In this document: piece by piece, positions 25,401 to 39,140 of the stretch | How positions within the stretch are numbered: position 1 is the first letter of the stretch | Layout: each line of letters begins with the position of its first letter | NCBI GenBank assembly: GCA_963082975.1 | Contig: OY720349.1 | Coordinates: 60,820,501 to 60,884,500 of the forward strand | From: Labia minor | Taxonomy: Eukaryota; Arthropoda; Insecta; Dermaptera; Spongiphoridae | Length of the DNA: 64,000 nt | Direction: 5' to 3' | Notes under the pieces: generated by a model | The model's database searches: none | What the model was told of the DNA's origin: nothing | The model's input: only the letters and a program-made list of their open reading frames with translations | Program-made: the position numbers and the translations under genes

Positions 25401-25560
25401 AATAAATTTTACATTTTTATTTAAAAAAGTATCTTTTTGCTTGAAAGAATATTACAAATTCAGGTTTTTTCGCTGAAATTAATGAAAAAAATTATCATAT
25501 CAATGAAATATGAATTAATTCTTGATTAGGACCAGAAATGGAAGAGAATGATATATAATA
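25401..25560. repeat. m13 monomer, copy 2
   Basis: Carries GTATCTTTTTGCTTGAAAG and TTCAGG with CGCTG and ATTATCATATC. It lies in the order m7-m8-m4-m13-m4, as at 13764 and 35621. Confidence 0.92.
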
Positions 25561-25720
25561 AATAAATTTTACATTTTTATTTAAAAAAGTAGCTTTTTGA
25601 GTGAATTAATATGAGAAATCCTGGTTTTTTCTATGAAATCAATGATAAAAATTATGATATCGATAAAATATGAATTAATTCGTGATTAGGACCAGAAATG
25701 GAAGAGAATGATATATAATA

Positions 25721-25880
25721 AATAAATTTTACATTTTTATTTAAAAAAGTAGCTTTATGAGTGAAAAAATATTACAAATTAAGGTTTTTTCGATGAAATT
25801 AATGAAAAAAATTATGATATAGATAAAATATGAATTAATTCTTGATTAGGACCAGAAATGGAAGCGAATGATGTATAATA
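25721..25880. repeat. m5/m7 fusion monomer, copy 1
   Basis: Left part CTTTATGAGTG, ATTACAAATTAAGG (m5); right part ATTATGATATAGATAAAATA, GAAGCGAATGATG (m7). At the older-looking position 14084-14403 the two classes are separate neighbours, so this monomer is best explained by an unequal exchange inside the shared CGATG-to-ATTATGA stretch, deleting exactly 160 bp. Confidence 0.88.
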
Positions 25881-26040
25881 AATAAATTTTACATTTTTAT
25901 TTAAAAAAGTAGCTTTTTGAGTGAATTAATATGAGAAATCCTGGTTTTTTCTACGAAATCAATGAAAAAAATTATCATATCAATGAAATATGAATTAATT
26001 CTTGATTAGGACCAGAAATGGAAGAGAATGATATATAATA
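25881..26040. repeat. m8/m10 chimeric monomer, copy 2
   Basis: Same chimera as at 14404: CTACGAAATC on the left, ATTATCATATCAATG and TTCTTGATTAGG on the right. Confidence 0.85.
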
Positions 26041-26200
26041 AATAAATTTTACATTTTTATTTAAAAAAGTAGCTTTTTGAGTGAATTAATATGAGAAATC
26101 CTGGTTTTTCCTACGAAATCAATGAAAAAAAATGTGATATCGTTAAAATATGAATTAATTCGTGATTAGGACGAGAAATGGAAGAGAATGATATATAATA

Positions 26201-26360
26201 AATAAATTTTACATTTTTATTTAAAAAAGTAGCTTTTTGAGTGAAAAAATATTACAAATTAAGGTTTTTTCGATGAAATTAATGAAAAAAATTATCATAT
26301 CAATGAAATATGAATTAATTCTTGATTAGGACAAGAAATGGAAGAGAATGATATATAATA
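26201..26360 (+). repeat. Type monomer m10
   Basis: Representative of m10: GAGTGAAAAAATATTAC, AAATTAAGG, CGATG, ATTATCATATCAATG, TTCTTGATTAGGACAAG. It has no GATATCGAT, so EcoRV and ClaI do not cut it, and about 18% GC. It nearly always follows an m9. Confidence 0.9.
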
Positions 26361-27640
26361 AATAAATTTTACATTTTTATTTAAAAAAGTAGCTTTTTGA
26401 GTGAATTAATATGAGAAATCCTGTTATTTTCGATGAAATTAATGAAAAAAATTATGATATCGATAAAATATGAATTAATTCGTGATTAGGACCACAAATG
26501 GAAGAGAATGATATATAATAAATAAATTTTACATTTTTATTTAAAAAAGTAGCTTTTTGATTGAATTAATATGAGAAATCCTGGTTTTTCCTACGAAATC
26601 AATGAAAAAAAATGTGATATCGATAAAATATGAATTAATTCGTGATTAGGACGAGAAATGGAAGAGAATGATATATAATAAATAAATTTTACATTTTTAT
26701 TTAAAAAAGTAGCTTTTTGAGTGAAAAAATATTACAAATTAAGGTTTTTTCGATGAAATTAATGAAAAAAATTATCATATCAATGAAATATGAATTAATT
26801 CTTGATTAGGACAAGAAATGGAAGAAAATGATATATAATAAATAAATTTTACATTTTTATTTAAAAAAGTAGCTTTTTGAGTGAATTAATATGAGAAATC
26901 CTGGTTTTTTCGATGAAATTAATGAAAAAAATTATGATATCGATAAAATATGAATTAATTCGTGATTAGGACCACAAATGGAAGAGAATGATATATAATA
27001 AATAAATTTTACATTTTTATTTAAAAAAGTAGCTTTTTGAGTGAAAAAATATTACAAATTAAGGTTTTTTCGCTGAAATTAATGAAAAAAATTATCATAT
27101 CAATGAAATATGAATTAATTCTTGATTAGGACCAGAAATGGAAGATAATGATATATAATAAATAAATTTTACATTTTTATTTAAAAAAGTAGCTTTTTGA
27201 GTGAATTAATATGAGAAATCCTGGTTTTTTCGATGAAATTAATGAAAAAAATTATGATATCGATAAAATATGAATTAATTCGTGATTAGGACCACAAATG
27301 GAAGAGAATGATATATAATAAATAAATTTTACATTTTTATTTAAAAAAGTAGCTTTTTGAGTGAATTAATATGAGAAATCCTGTTTTTTTCTATGAAATC
27401 AATGATAAAAATTATGATATCGATAAAATATGAATTAATTCGTGATTAGGACCAGAAATGGAAGAGAATGATATATAATAAATAAATTTTACATTTTTAT
27501 TTAAAAAAGTAGCTTTTTGAGTGAATTAATATGAGAAATCCTGGTTTTTTCTATGAAATCAATGATAAAAATTATGATATCGATAAAATATGAATTAATT
27601 CGTGATTCGGACCAGAAATGGAAGAGAATGATATATAATA

Positions 27641-27800
27641 AATAAATTTTACATTTTTATTTAAAAAAGTAGCTTTTTGAGTGAAAAAATATTACAAATT
27701 AAGGTTTTTTCGCTGAAATTAATGAAAAAAATTATCATATCAATGAAATATGAATTAATTCTTGATTAGGACCAGAAATGGAAGAGAATGATATATAATA
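27641..27800 (+). repeat. Type monomer m11
   Basis: Representative of m11: like m10 but CGCTG instead of CGATG and GGACCAG instead of GGACAAG. It alternates with m1 and m12 in the right half of the window and is absent left of about 12.8 kb. Confidence 0.9.
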
Positions 27801-27960
27801 AATAAATTTTACATTTTTATTTAAAAAAGTAGCTTTTTGAGTGAATTAATATGAGAAATCCTGGTTTTTTCGATGAAATTAATGAAAAAAATTATGATAT
27901 CGATAAAATATGAATTAATTCGTGATTAGAACCAAAAATGGAAGAGAATGATATATAATA
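27801..27960 (+). repeat. Type monomer m12b
   Basis: Representative of m12b: an m1-like monomer that ends GATTAGAACCAAAAATGG. The related m12a (for example 21721-21880) also has GAATTTATTCG. m12a occurs only inside the 5-monomer cassettes; m12b occurs in m11-m12b-m11 series. Confidence 0.88.
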
Positions 27961-28120
27961 AATAAATTTTACATTTTTATTTAAAAAAGTAGCTTTTTGA
28001 GTGAAAAAATATTACAAATTAAGGTTTTTTCGCTGAAATTAATGAAAAAAATTATCATATCAATGAAATATGAATTAATTCTTGATTAGGACCAGAAATG
28101 GAAGAGAATGATATATAATA

Positions 28121-28280
28121 AATAAATTTTACATTTTTATTTAAAAAAGTAGCTTTTTGAGTGAAAAAATATTACAAATTAAGGTTTTTTCGCTGAAATT
28201 AATGAAAAAAATTATCATATCAATGAAATATGAATTAATTCTTGATTAGGACCAGAAATGGAAGAGAATGATATATACTA
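28121..28280. repeat. m11* monomer with ATATATACTA, copy 1
   Basis: An m11 whose end reads ATATATACTA instead of ATATATAATA. It recurs at 38341-38500, 44101-44260, 48261-48420 and 52582-52741, always as the second of two neighbouring m11 monomers preceded by m11-m12b, so it tags one lineage of that series. Confidence 0.88.
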
Positions 28281-28920
28281 AATAAATTTTACATTTTTAT
28301 TTAAAAAAGTAGCTTTTTGAGTGAATTAATATGAGAAATCCTGGTTTTTCCTACGAAATCAATGAAAAAAAATGTGATATCGATAAAATATGAATTAATT
28401 CGTGATTAGGACGAGAAATGGAAGAGAATGATATATAATAAATAAATTTTACATTTTTATTTAAAAAAGTAGCTTTTTGAGTGAAAAAATATTACAAATT
28501 AAGGTTTTTTCGATGAAATTAATGAAAAAAATTATCATATCAATGAAATATGAATTAATTCTTGATTAGGACAAGAAATGGAAGAGAATGATATATAATA
28601 AATAAATTTTACATTTTTATTTAAAAAAGTAGCTTTTTGAGTGAATTAATATGAGAAATCCTGTTATTTTCGATGAAATTAATGAAAAAAATTATGATAT
28701 CGATAAAATATGAATTAATTCGTGATTAGGACCACAAATGGAAGAGAATGATATATAATAAATAAATTTTACATTTTTATTTAAAAAAGTAGCTTTTTGA
28801 TTGAATTAATATGAGAAATCCTGGTTTTTCCTACGAAATCAATGAAAAAAAATGTGATATCGATAAAATATGAATTAATTCGTGATTAGGACGAGAAATG
28901 GAAGAGAATGATATATAATA

Positions 28921-29080
28921 AATAAATTTTACATTTTTATTTAAAAAAGTAGCTTTTTGAGTGAAAAAATATTACAAATTAAGGTTTTTTCGATGAAATT
29001 AATGAAAAAAATTATCATATCAATGAAATATGAATTAATTCGTGATTCGGACCAGAAATGGAAGAAAATGATATATAATA
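28921..29080. repeat. m10/m4 chimeric monomer, copy 1
   Basis: Begins as m10 (GTGAAAAAATATTAC, CGATG, ATTATCATATCAATG) but ends TTCGTGATTCGGACCAG, the m4 end, followed by GAAGAAAATG. The switch lies in ATATGAATTAATTC. Repeated at 39141-39300. Confidence 0.82.
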
Positions 29081-31160
29081 AATAAATTTTACATTTTTAT
29101 TTAAAAAAGTAGCTTTTTGAGTGAATTAATATGAGAAATCCTGGTTTTTTCGATGAAATTAATGAAAAAAATTATGATATCGATAAAATATGAATTAATT
29201 CGTGATTAGGACCACAAATGGAAGAGAATGATATATAATAAATAAATTTTACATTTTTATTTAAAAAAGTAGCTTTTTGAGTGAAAAAATATTACAAATT
29301 AAGGTTTTTTCGCTGAAATTAATGAAAAAAATTATCATATCAATGAAATATGAATTAATTCTTGATTAGGACCAGAAATGGAAGAGAATGATATATAATA
29401 AATAAATTTTACATTTTTATTTAAAAAAGTAGCTTTTTGAGTGAATTAATATGAGAAATCCTGGTTTTTTCTATGAAATCAATGATAAAAATTATGATAT
29501 CGATAAAATATGAATTAATTCGTGATTCGGACCAGAAATGGAAGAGAATGATATATAATAAATAAATTTTACATTTTTATTTAAAAAAGTAGCTTTTTGA
29601 GTGAAAAAATATTACAAATTAAGGTTTTTTCGCTGAAATTAATGAAAAAAATTATCATATCAATGAAATATGAATTAATTCTTGATTAGGACCAGAAATG
29701 GAAGAGAATGATATATAATAAATAAATTTTACATTTTTATTTAAAAAAGTAGCTTTTTGAGTGAATTAATATGAGAAATCCTGGTTTTTTCGATGAAATT
29801 AATGAAAAAAATTATGATATCGATAAAATATGAATTAATTCGTGATTAGAACCAAAAATGGAAGAGAATGATATATAATAAATAAATTTTACATTTTTAT
29901 TTAAAAAAGTAGCTTTTTGAGTGAATTAATATGAGAAATCCTGGTTTTTTCGATGAAATTAATGAAAAAAATTATGATATCGATAAAATATGAATTAATT
30001 CGTGATTAGGACCACAAATGGAAGAGAATGATATATAATAAATAAATTTTACATTTTTATTTAAAAAAGTAGCTTTTTGAGTGAATTAATATGAGAAATC
30101 CTGGTTTTTTCGATGAAATTAATGAAAAAAATTATGATATCGATAAAATATGAATTAATTCGTGATTAGAACCAAAAATGGAAGAGAATGATATATAATA
30201 AATAAATTTTACATTTTTATTTAAAAAAGTAGCTTTTTGAGTGAAAAAATATTACAAATTAAGGTTTTTTCGATGAAATTAATGAAAAAAATTATCATAT
30301 CAATGAAATATGAATTAATTCTTGATTAGGACAAGAAATGGAAGAGAATGATATATAATAAATAAATTTTACATTTTTATTTAAAAAAGTAGCTTTTTGA
30401 GTGAATTAATATGAGAAATCCTGGTTTTTTCGATGAAATTAATGAAAAAAATTATGATATCGATAAAATATGAATTAATTCGTGATTAGGACCACAAATG
30501 GAAGAGAATGATATATAATAAATAAATTTTACATTTTTATTTAAAAAAGTAGCTTTTTGAGTGAATTAATATGAGAAATCCTGTTATTTTCTATGAAATC
30601 AATGATAAAAATTATGATATCGATAAAATATGAATTAATTCGTGATTAGGACCACAAATGGAAGAGAATGATATATAATAAATAAATTTTACATTTTTAT
30701 TTAAAAAAGTAGCTTTTTGAGTGAATTAATATGAGAAATCCTGGTTTTTTCTATGAAATCAATGATAAAAATTATGATATCGATAAAATATGAATTAATT
30801 CGTGATTCGGACCAGAAATGGAAGAGAATGATATATAATAAATAAATTTTACATTTTTATTTAAAAAAGTAGCTTTTTGAGTGAATTAATATGAGAAATC
30901 CTGGTTTTTTCGATGAAATTAAAGAAAAAAATTATGATATCGATAAAATATGAATTAATTCGTGATTAGGACCACAAATGGAAGAGAATGATATATAATA
31001 AATAAATTTTACATTTTTATTTAAAAAAGTAGCTTTTTGAGTGAATTAATATGAGAAATCCTGTTATTTTCTATGAAATCAATGATAAAAATTATGATAT
31101 CGATAAAATATGAATTAATTCGTGATTAGGACCAGAAATGGAAGCGAATGATGTATAATA

Positions 31161-31300
31161 AATAAATTTTACATTTTTATTTAAAAAAGTAGCTTTTTGA
31201 GTGAATTAATATGAGAAATCAATGAAAAAAATTATGATATCGATAAAATATGAATTAATTCGTGATTAGGACCAGAAATGGAAGAGAATGATATATAATA
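31161..31300. repeat. Short monomer (140 bp), copy 3
   Basis: Duplicate of 20941-21080 within large block copy 2, with the same 20 bp loss between GAAATC repeats. Confidence 0.93.
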
Positions 31301-31460
31301 AATAAATTTTACATTTTTATTTAAAAAAGTAGCTTTTTGAGTGAATTAATATGAGAAATCCTGTTATTTTCTATGAAATCAATGATAAAAATTATGATAT
31401 CGATAAAATATGAATTAATTCGTGATTAGGACCACAAATGGAAGAGAATGATATATAATA

Positions 31461-32260
31461 AATAAATTTTACATTTTTATTTAAAAAAGTAGCTTTTTGA
31501 GTGAATTAATATGAGAAATCCTGGTTTTTTCTATGAAATCAATGATAAAAATTATGATATCGATAAAATATGAATTAATTCGTGATTAGGACCAGAAATG
31601 GAAGAGAATGATATATAATAAATAAATTTTACATTTTTATTTAAAAAAGTAGCTTTATGAGTGAAAAAATATTACAAATTAAGGTTTTTTCGATGAAATT
31701 AATGAAAAAAATTATGAAATCAATGAAATATGAATTAATTCTTTTTTAGGACCATAAATGGAAGAGAATGATATATAATAAATAAATTTTACATTTTTAT
31801 TTAAAAAAGTAGCTTTTTGTGTGAAAAAATATTTCAAATTGAGGTTTTTTCGATGAAATTAATGAAAAAAATTATCATATCAATGAAATATGAATTAATT
31901 CTTGATTAGGACCAGAAATGGAAGAGAATGATATATAATAAATAAATTTTACATTTTTATTTAAAAAAGTAGCTTTTTGAGTGAATTAATATGAGAAATC
32001 CTGGTTTTTTCGATGAAATTAATGAAAAAAATTATGATATCGATAAAATATGAATTTATTCGTGATTAGAACCAAAAATGGAAGAGAATGATATATAATA
32101 AATAAATTTTACATTTTTATTTAAAAAAGTAGCTTTTTGAGTGAAAAAATATTACAAATTAAGGTTTTTTCGCTGAAATTAATGAAAAAAATTATCGTAT
32201 CAATGAAATATGAATTAATTCTTGATTAGGACCAGAAATGGAAGAGAATGATATATAATA
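31461..32260. repeat. 5-monomer cassette m4-m5-m6-m12a-m11, copy 7
   Basis: Counterpart of 21241-22040 in large block copy 2, with the same diagnostic TTCTTTTTTAGG and ATTATCGTATC. Confidence 0.92.
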
Positions 32261-32580
32261 AATAAATTTTACATTTTTATTTAAAAAAGTAGCTTTTTGA
32301 GTGAATTAATATGAGAAATCCTGGTTTTTTCGATGAAATTAATGAAAAAAATTATGATATCGATAAAATATGAATTAATTCGTGATTAGGACCACAAATG
32401 GAAGAGAATGATATATAATAAATAAATTTTACATTTTTATTTAAAAAAGTAGCTTTTTGAGTGAATTAATATGAGAAATCCTGTTTTTTTCTATGAAATC
32501 AATGATAAAAATTATGATATCGATAAAATATGAATTAATTCGTGATTAGGACCACAAATGGAAGAGAATGATATATAATA

Positions 32581-33380
32581 AATAAATTTTACATTTTTAT
32601 TTAAAAAAGTAGCTTTTTGAGTGAATTAATATGAGAAATCCTGGTTTTTTCTATGAAATCAATGATAAAAATTATGATATCGATAAAATATGAATTAATT
32701 CGTGATTAGGACCAGAAATGGAAGAGAATGATATATAATAAATAAATTTTACATTTTTATTTAAAAAAGTAGCTTTATGAGTGAAAAAATATTACAAATT
32801 AAGGTTTTTTCGATGAAATTAATGAAAAAAATTATGAAATCAATGAAATATGAATTAATTCTTTTTTAGGACCATAAATGGAAGAGAATGATATATAATA
32901 AATAAATTTTACATTTTTATTTAAAAAAGTAGCTTTTTGTGTGAAAAAATATTTCAAATTGAGGTTTTTTCGATGAAATTAATGAAAAAAATTATCATAT
33001 CAATGAAATATGAATTAATTCTTGATTAGGACCAGAAATGGAAGAGAATGATATATAATAAATAAATTTTACATTTTTATTTAAAAAAGTAGCTTTTTGA
33101 GTGAATTAATATGAGAAATCCTGGTTTTTTCGATGAAATTAATGAAAAAAATTATGATATCGATAAAATATGAATTTATTCGTGATTAGAACCAAAAATG
33201 GAAGAGAATGATATATAATAAATAAATTTTACATTTTTATTTAAAAAAGTAGCTTTTTGAGTGAAAAAATATTACAAATTAAGGTTTTTTCGCTGAAATT
33301 AATGAAAAAAATTATCGTATCAATGAAATATGAATTAATTCTTGATTAGGACCAGAAATGGAAGAGAATGATATATAATA
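32581..33380. repeat. 5-monomer cassette m4-m5-m6-m12a-m11, copy 8
   Basis: Counterpart of 22361-23160. Its m5 has the usual CGATG at 32811, which shows that CTTTG at 22591 is the changed form. Confidence 0.92.
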
Positions 33381-34020
33381 AATAAATTTTACATTTTTAT
33401 TTAAAAAAGTAGCTTTTTGAGTGAATTAATATGAGAAATCCTGGTTTTTCCTACGAAATCAATGAAAAAAAATGTGATATCGATAAAATATGAATTAATT
33501 CGTGATTAGGACGAGAATTGGAAGAGAATGATATATAATAAATAAATTTTACATTTTTATTTAAAAAAGTAGCTTTTTGAGTGAAAAAATATTACAAATT
33601 AAGGTTTTTTCGATGAAATTAATGAAAAAAATTATCATATCAATGAAATATGAATTAATTCTTGATTAGGACAAGAAATGGAAGAGAATGATATATAATA
33701 AATAAATTTTACATTTTTATTTAAAAAAGTAGCTTTTTGAGTGAATTAATATGAGAAATCCTGGTTTTTTCGATGAAATTAATGAAAAAAATTATGATAT
33801 CGATAAAATATGAATTAATTCGTGATTAGGACCACAAATGGAAGAGAATGATATATAATAAATAAATTTTACATTTTTATTTAAAAAAGTAGCTTTTTGA
33901 GTGAATTAATATGAGAAATCCTGTTATTTTCTATGAAATCAATGATAAAAATTATGATATCGATAAAATATGAATTAATTCGTGATTAGGACCACAAATG
34001 GAAGAGAATGATATATAATA

Positions 34021-34820
34021 AATAAATTTTACATTTTTATTTAAAAAAGTAGCTTTTTGAGTGAATTAATATGAGAAATCCTGGTTTTTTCTATGAAATC
34101 AATGATAAAAATTATGATATCGATAAAATATGAATTAATTCGTGATTAGGACCAGAAATGGAAGAGAATGATATATAATAAATAAATTTTACATTTTTAT
34201 TTAAAAAAGTAGCTTTATGAGTGAAAAAATATTACAAATTAAGGTTTTTTCGATGAAATTAATGAAAAAAATTATGAAATCAATGAAATATGAATTAATT
34301 CTTTTTTAGGACCATAAATGGAAGAGAATGATATATAATAAATAAATTTTACATTTTTATTTAAAAAAGTAGCTTTTTGTGTGAAAAAATATTTCAAATT
34401 GAGGTTTTTTCGATGAAATTAATGAAAAAAATTATCATATCAATGAAATATGAATTAATTCTTGATTAGGACCAGAAATGGAAGAGAATGATATATAATA
34501 AATAAATTTTACATTTTTATTTAAAAAAGTAGCTTTTTGAGTGAATTAATATGAGAAATCCTGGTTTTTTCGATGAAATTAATGAAAAAAATTATGATAT
34601 CGATAAAATATGAATTTATTCGTGATTAGAACCAAAAATGGAAGAGAATGATATATAATAAATAAATTTTACATTTTTATTTAAAAAAGTAGCTTTTTGA
34701 GTGAAAAAATATTACAAATTAAGGTTTTTTCGCTGAAATTAATGAAAAAAATTATCGTATCAATGAAATATGAATTAATTCTTGATTAGGACCAGAAATG
34801 GAAGAGAATGATATATAATA
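34021..34820. repeat. 5-monomer cassette m4-m5-m6-m12a-m11, copy 9
   Basis: Counterpart of 23801-24600 and the last cassette in the window. Right of 34820 neither TTCTTTTTTAGG nor ATTATCGTATC is seen again. Confidence 0.92.
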
Positions 34821-35620
34821 AATAAATTTTACATTTTTATTTAAAAAAGTAGCTTTTTGAGTGAATTAATATGAGAAATCCTGGTTTTTTCGATGAAATT
34901 AATGAAAAAAATTATGATATCGATAAAATATGAATTAATTCGTGATTAGGACCACAAATGGAAGAGAATGATATATAATAAATAAATTTTACATTTTTAT
35001 TTAAAAAAGTAGCTTTTTGAGTGAATTAATATGAGAAATCCTGTTTTTTTCTATGAAATCAATGATAAAAATTATGATATCGATAAAATATGAATTAATT
35101 CGTGATTAGGACCAGAAATGGAAGAGAATGATATATAATAAATAAATTTTACATTTTTATTTAAAAAAGTAGCTTTTTGTGTGAAAAAATATTTCAAATT
35201 GAGGTTTTTTCGATGAAATTAATGAAAAAAATTATGATATAGATAAAATATGAATTAATTCTTGATTAGGACCAGAAATGGAAGCGAATGATGTATAATA
35301 AATAAATTTTACATTTTTATTTAAAAAAGTAGCTTTTTGAGTGAATTAATATGAGAAATCCTGGTTTTTTCTACGAAATCAATGAAAAAAATTATGATAT
35401 CGATAAAATATGAATTAATTCGTGATTAGGACCAGAAATGGAAGAGAATGATATATAATAAATAAATTTTACATTTTTATTTAAAAAAGTAGCTTTTTGA
35501 GTGAATTAATATGAGAAATCCTGGTTTTTTCTATGAAATCAATGATAAAAATTATGATATCGATAAAATATGAATTAATTCGTGATTCGGACCAGAAATG
35601 GAAGAGAATGATATATAATA

Positions 35621-35780
35621 AATAAATTTTACATTTTTATTTAAAAAAGTATCTTTTTGCTTGAAAGAATATTACAAATTCAGGTTTTTTCGCTGAAATT
35701 AATGAAAAAAATTATCATATCAATGAAATATGAATTAATTCTTGATTAGGACCAGAAATGGAAGAGAATGATATATAATA
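35621..35780. repeat. m13 monomer, copy 3
   Basis: Counterpart of 25401-25560 in large block copy 2. Confidence 0.92.
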
Positions 35781-35940
35781 AATAAATTTTACATTTTTAT
35801 TTAAAAAAGTAGCTTTTTGAGTGAATTAATATGAGAAATCCTGGTTTTTTCTATGAAATCAATGATAAAAATTATGATATCGATAAAATATGAATTAATT
35901 CGTGATTAGGACCAGAAATGGAAGAGAATGATATATAATA

Positions 35941-36100
35941 AATAAATTTTACATTTTTATTTAAAAAAGTAGCTTTATGAGTGAAAAAATATTACAAATT
36001 AAGGTTTTTTCGATGAAATTAATGAAAAAAATTATGATATAGATAAAATATGAATTAATTCTTGATTAGGACCAGAAATGGAAGCGAATGATGTATAATA
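35941..36100. repeat. m5/m7 fusion monomer, copy 2
   Basis: Counterpart of 25721-25880; the same fusion of the left part of m5 to the right part of m7. Confidence 0.88.
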
Positions 36101-36260
36101 AATAAATTTTACATTTTTATTTAAAAAAGTAGCTTTTTGAGTGAATTAATATGAGAAATCCTGGTTTTTTCTACGAAATCAATGAAAAAAATTATCATAT
36201 CAATGAAATATGAATTAATTCTTGATTAGGACCAGAAATGGAAGAGAATGATATATAATA
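36101..36260. repeat. m8/m10 chimeric monomer, copy 3
   Basis: Counterpart of 25881-26040 in large block copy 2. Confidence 0.85.
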
Positions 36261-39140
36261 AATAAATTTTACATTTTTATTTAAAAAAGTAGCTTTTTGA
36301 GTGAATTAATATGAGAAATCCTGGTTTTTCCTACGAAATCAATGAAAAAAAATGTGATATCGTTAAAATATGAATTAATTCGTGATTAGGACGAGAAATG
36401 GAAGAGAATGATATATAATAAATAAATTTTACATTTTTATTTAAAAAAGTAGCTTTTTGAGTGAAAAAATATTACAAATTAAGGTTTTTTCGATGAAATT
36501 AATGAAAAAAATTATCATATCAATGAAATATGAATTAATTCTTGATTAGGACAAGAAATGGAAGAGAATGATATATAATAAATAAATTTTACATTTTTAT
36601 TTAAAAAAGTAGCTTTTTGAGTGAATTAATATGAGAAATCCTGTTATTTTCGATGAAATTAATGAAAAAAATTATGATATCGATAAAATATGAATTAATT
36701 CGTGATTAGGACCACAAATGGAAGAGAATGATATATAATAAATAAATTTTACATTTTTATTTAAAAAAGTAGCTTTTTGATTGAATTAATATGAGAAATC
36801 CTGGTTTTTCCTACGAAATCAATGAAAAAAAATGTGATATCGATAAAATATGAATTAATTCGTGATTAGGACGAGAAATGGAAGAGAATGATATATAATA
36901 AATAAATTTTACATTTTTATTTAAAAAAGTAGCTTTTTGAGTGAAAAAATATTACAAATTAAGGTTTTTTCGATGAAATTAATGAAAAAAATTATCATAT
37001 CAATGAAATATGAATTAATTCTTGATTAGGACAAGAAATGGAAGAAAATGATATATAATAAATAAATTTTACATTTTTATTTAAAAAAGTAGCTTTTTGA
37101 GTGAATTAATATGAGAAATCCTGGTTTTTTCGATGAAATTAATGAAAAAAATTATGATATCGATAAAATATGAATTAATTCGTGATTAGGACCACAAATG
37201 GAAGAGAATGATATATAATAAATAAATTTTACATTTTTATTTAAAAAAGTAGCTTTTTGAGTGAAAAAATATTACAAATTAAGGTTTTTTCGCTGAAATT
37301 AATGAAAAAAATTATCATATCAATGAAATATGAATTAATTCTTGATTAGGACCAGAAATGGAAGATAATGATATATAATAAATAAATTTTACATTTTTAT
37401 TTAAAAAAGTAGCTTTTTGAGTGAATTAATATGAGAAATCCTGGTTTTTTCGATGAAATTAATGAAAAAAATTATGATATCGATAAAATATGAATTAATT
37501 CGTGATTAGGACCACAAATGGAAGAGAATGATATATAATAAATAAATTTTACATTTTTATTTAAAAAAGTAGCTTTTTGAGTGAATTAATATGAGAAATC
37601 CTGTTTTTTTCTATGAAATCAATGATAAAAATTATGATATCGATAAAATATGAATTAATTCGTGATTAGGACCAGAAATGGAAGAGAATGATATATAATA
37701 AATAAATTTTACATTTTTATTTAAAAAAGTAGCTTTTTGAGTGAATTAATATGAGAAATCCTGGTTTTTTCTATGAAATCAATGATAAAAATTATGATAT
37801 CGATAAAATATGAATTAATTCGTGATTCGGACCAGAAATGGAAGAGAATGATATATAATAAATAAATTTTACATTTTTATTTAAAAAAGTAGCTTTTTGA
37901 GTGAAAAAATATTACAAATTAAGGTTTTTTCGCTGAAATTAATGAAAAAAATTATCATATCAATGAAATATGAATTAATTCTTGATTAGGACCAGAAATG
38001 GAAGAGAATGATATATAATAAATAAATTTTACATTTTTATTTAAAAAAGTAGCTTTTTGAGTGAATTAATATGAGAAATCCTGGTTTTTTCGATGAAATT
38101 AATGAAAAAAATTATGATATCGATAAAATATGAATTAATTCGTGATTAGAACCAAAAATGGAAGAGAATGATATATAATAAATAAATTTTACATTTTTAT
38201 TTAAAAAAGTAGCTTTTTGAGTGAAAAAATATTACAAATTAAGGTTTTTTCGCTGAAATTAATGAAAAAAATTATCATATCAATGAAATATGAATTAATT
38301 CTTGATTAGGACCAGAAATGGAAGAGAATGATATATAATAAATAAATTTTACATTTTTATTTAAAAAAGTAGCTTTTTGAGTGAAAAAATATTACAAATT
38401 AAGGTTTTTTCGCTGAAATTAATGAAAAAAATTATCATATCAATGAAATATGAATTAATTCTTGATTAGGACCAGAAATGGAAGAGAATGATATATACTA
38501 AATAAATTTTACATTTTTATTTAAAAAAGTAGCTTTTTGAGTGAATTAATATGAGAAATCCTGGTTTTTCCTACGAAATCAATGAAAAAAAATGTGATAT
38601 CGATAAAATATGAATTAATTCGTGATTAGGACGAGAAATGGAAGAGAATGATATATAATAAATAAATTTTACATTTTTATTTAAAAAAGTAGCTTTTTGA
38701 GTGAAAAAATATTACAAATTAAGGTTTTTTCGATGAAATTAATGAAAAAAATTATCATATCAATGAAATATGAATTAATTCTTGATTAGGACAAGAAATG
38801 GAAGAGAATGATATATAATAAATAAATTTTACATTTTTATTTAAAAAAGTAGCTTTTTGAGTGAATTAATATGAGAAATCCTGTTATTTTCGATGAAATT
38901 AATGAAAAAAATTATGATATCGATAAAATATGAATTAATTCGTGATTAGGACCACAAATGGAAGAGAATGATATATAATAAATAAATTTTACATTTTTAT
39001 TTAAAAAAGTAGCTTTTTGATTGAATTAATATGAGAAATCCTGGTTTTTCCTACGAAATCAATGAAAAAAAATGTGATATCGATAAAATATGAATTAATT
39101 CGTGATTAGGACGAGAAATGGAAGAGAATGATATATAATA

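Larger units (their letters stand above)
19981..30200. repeat. 10,220 bp block of 64 monomers, tandem copy 1
   Basis: Monomer order: m10-m1-m3-m4-m1-m3-short m8-m3, cassette, m1-m2, cassette, m9-m10-m1-m3, cassette, m1-m2-m7-m8-m4-m13-m4-m5/m7-m8/m10-m9-m10-m1/m3-m9-m10-m1-m11-m1-m2-m4-m11-m12b-m11-m11*-m9-m10-m1/m3-m9-m10/m4-m1-m11-m4-m11-m12b-m1-m12b. This is 64 monomers, and 64 x 160 minus the 20 bp deletion gives exactly 10,220. All rare variants I checked (short monomer 20941, AAAGAAAAAA 20701, GAGAATTGG 23291, m13 25401, CGTTAAAATA 26141, GAAGATAATG 27141, ATATATACTA 28271, GAAGAAAATG 29061) recur 10,220 bp later. The only difference I found is CTTTG for CGATG at 22591. No gene is seen. 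Confidence 0.93.
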
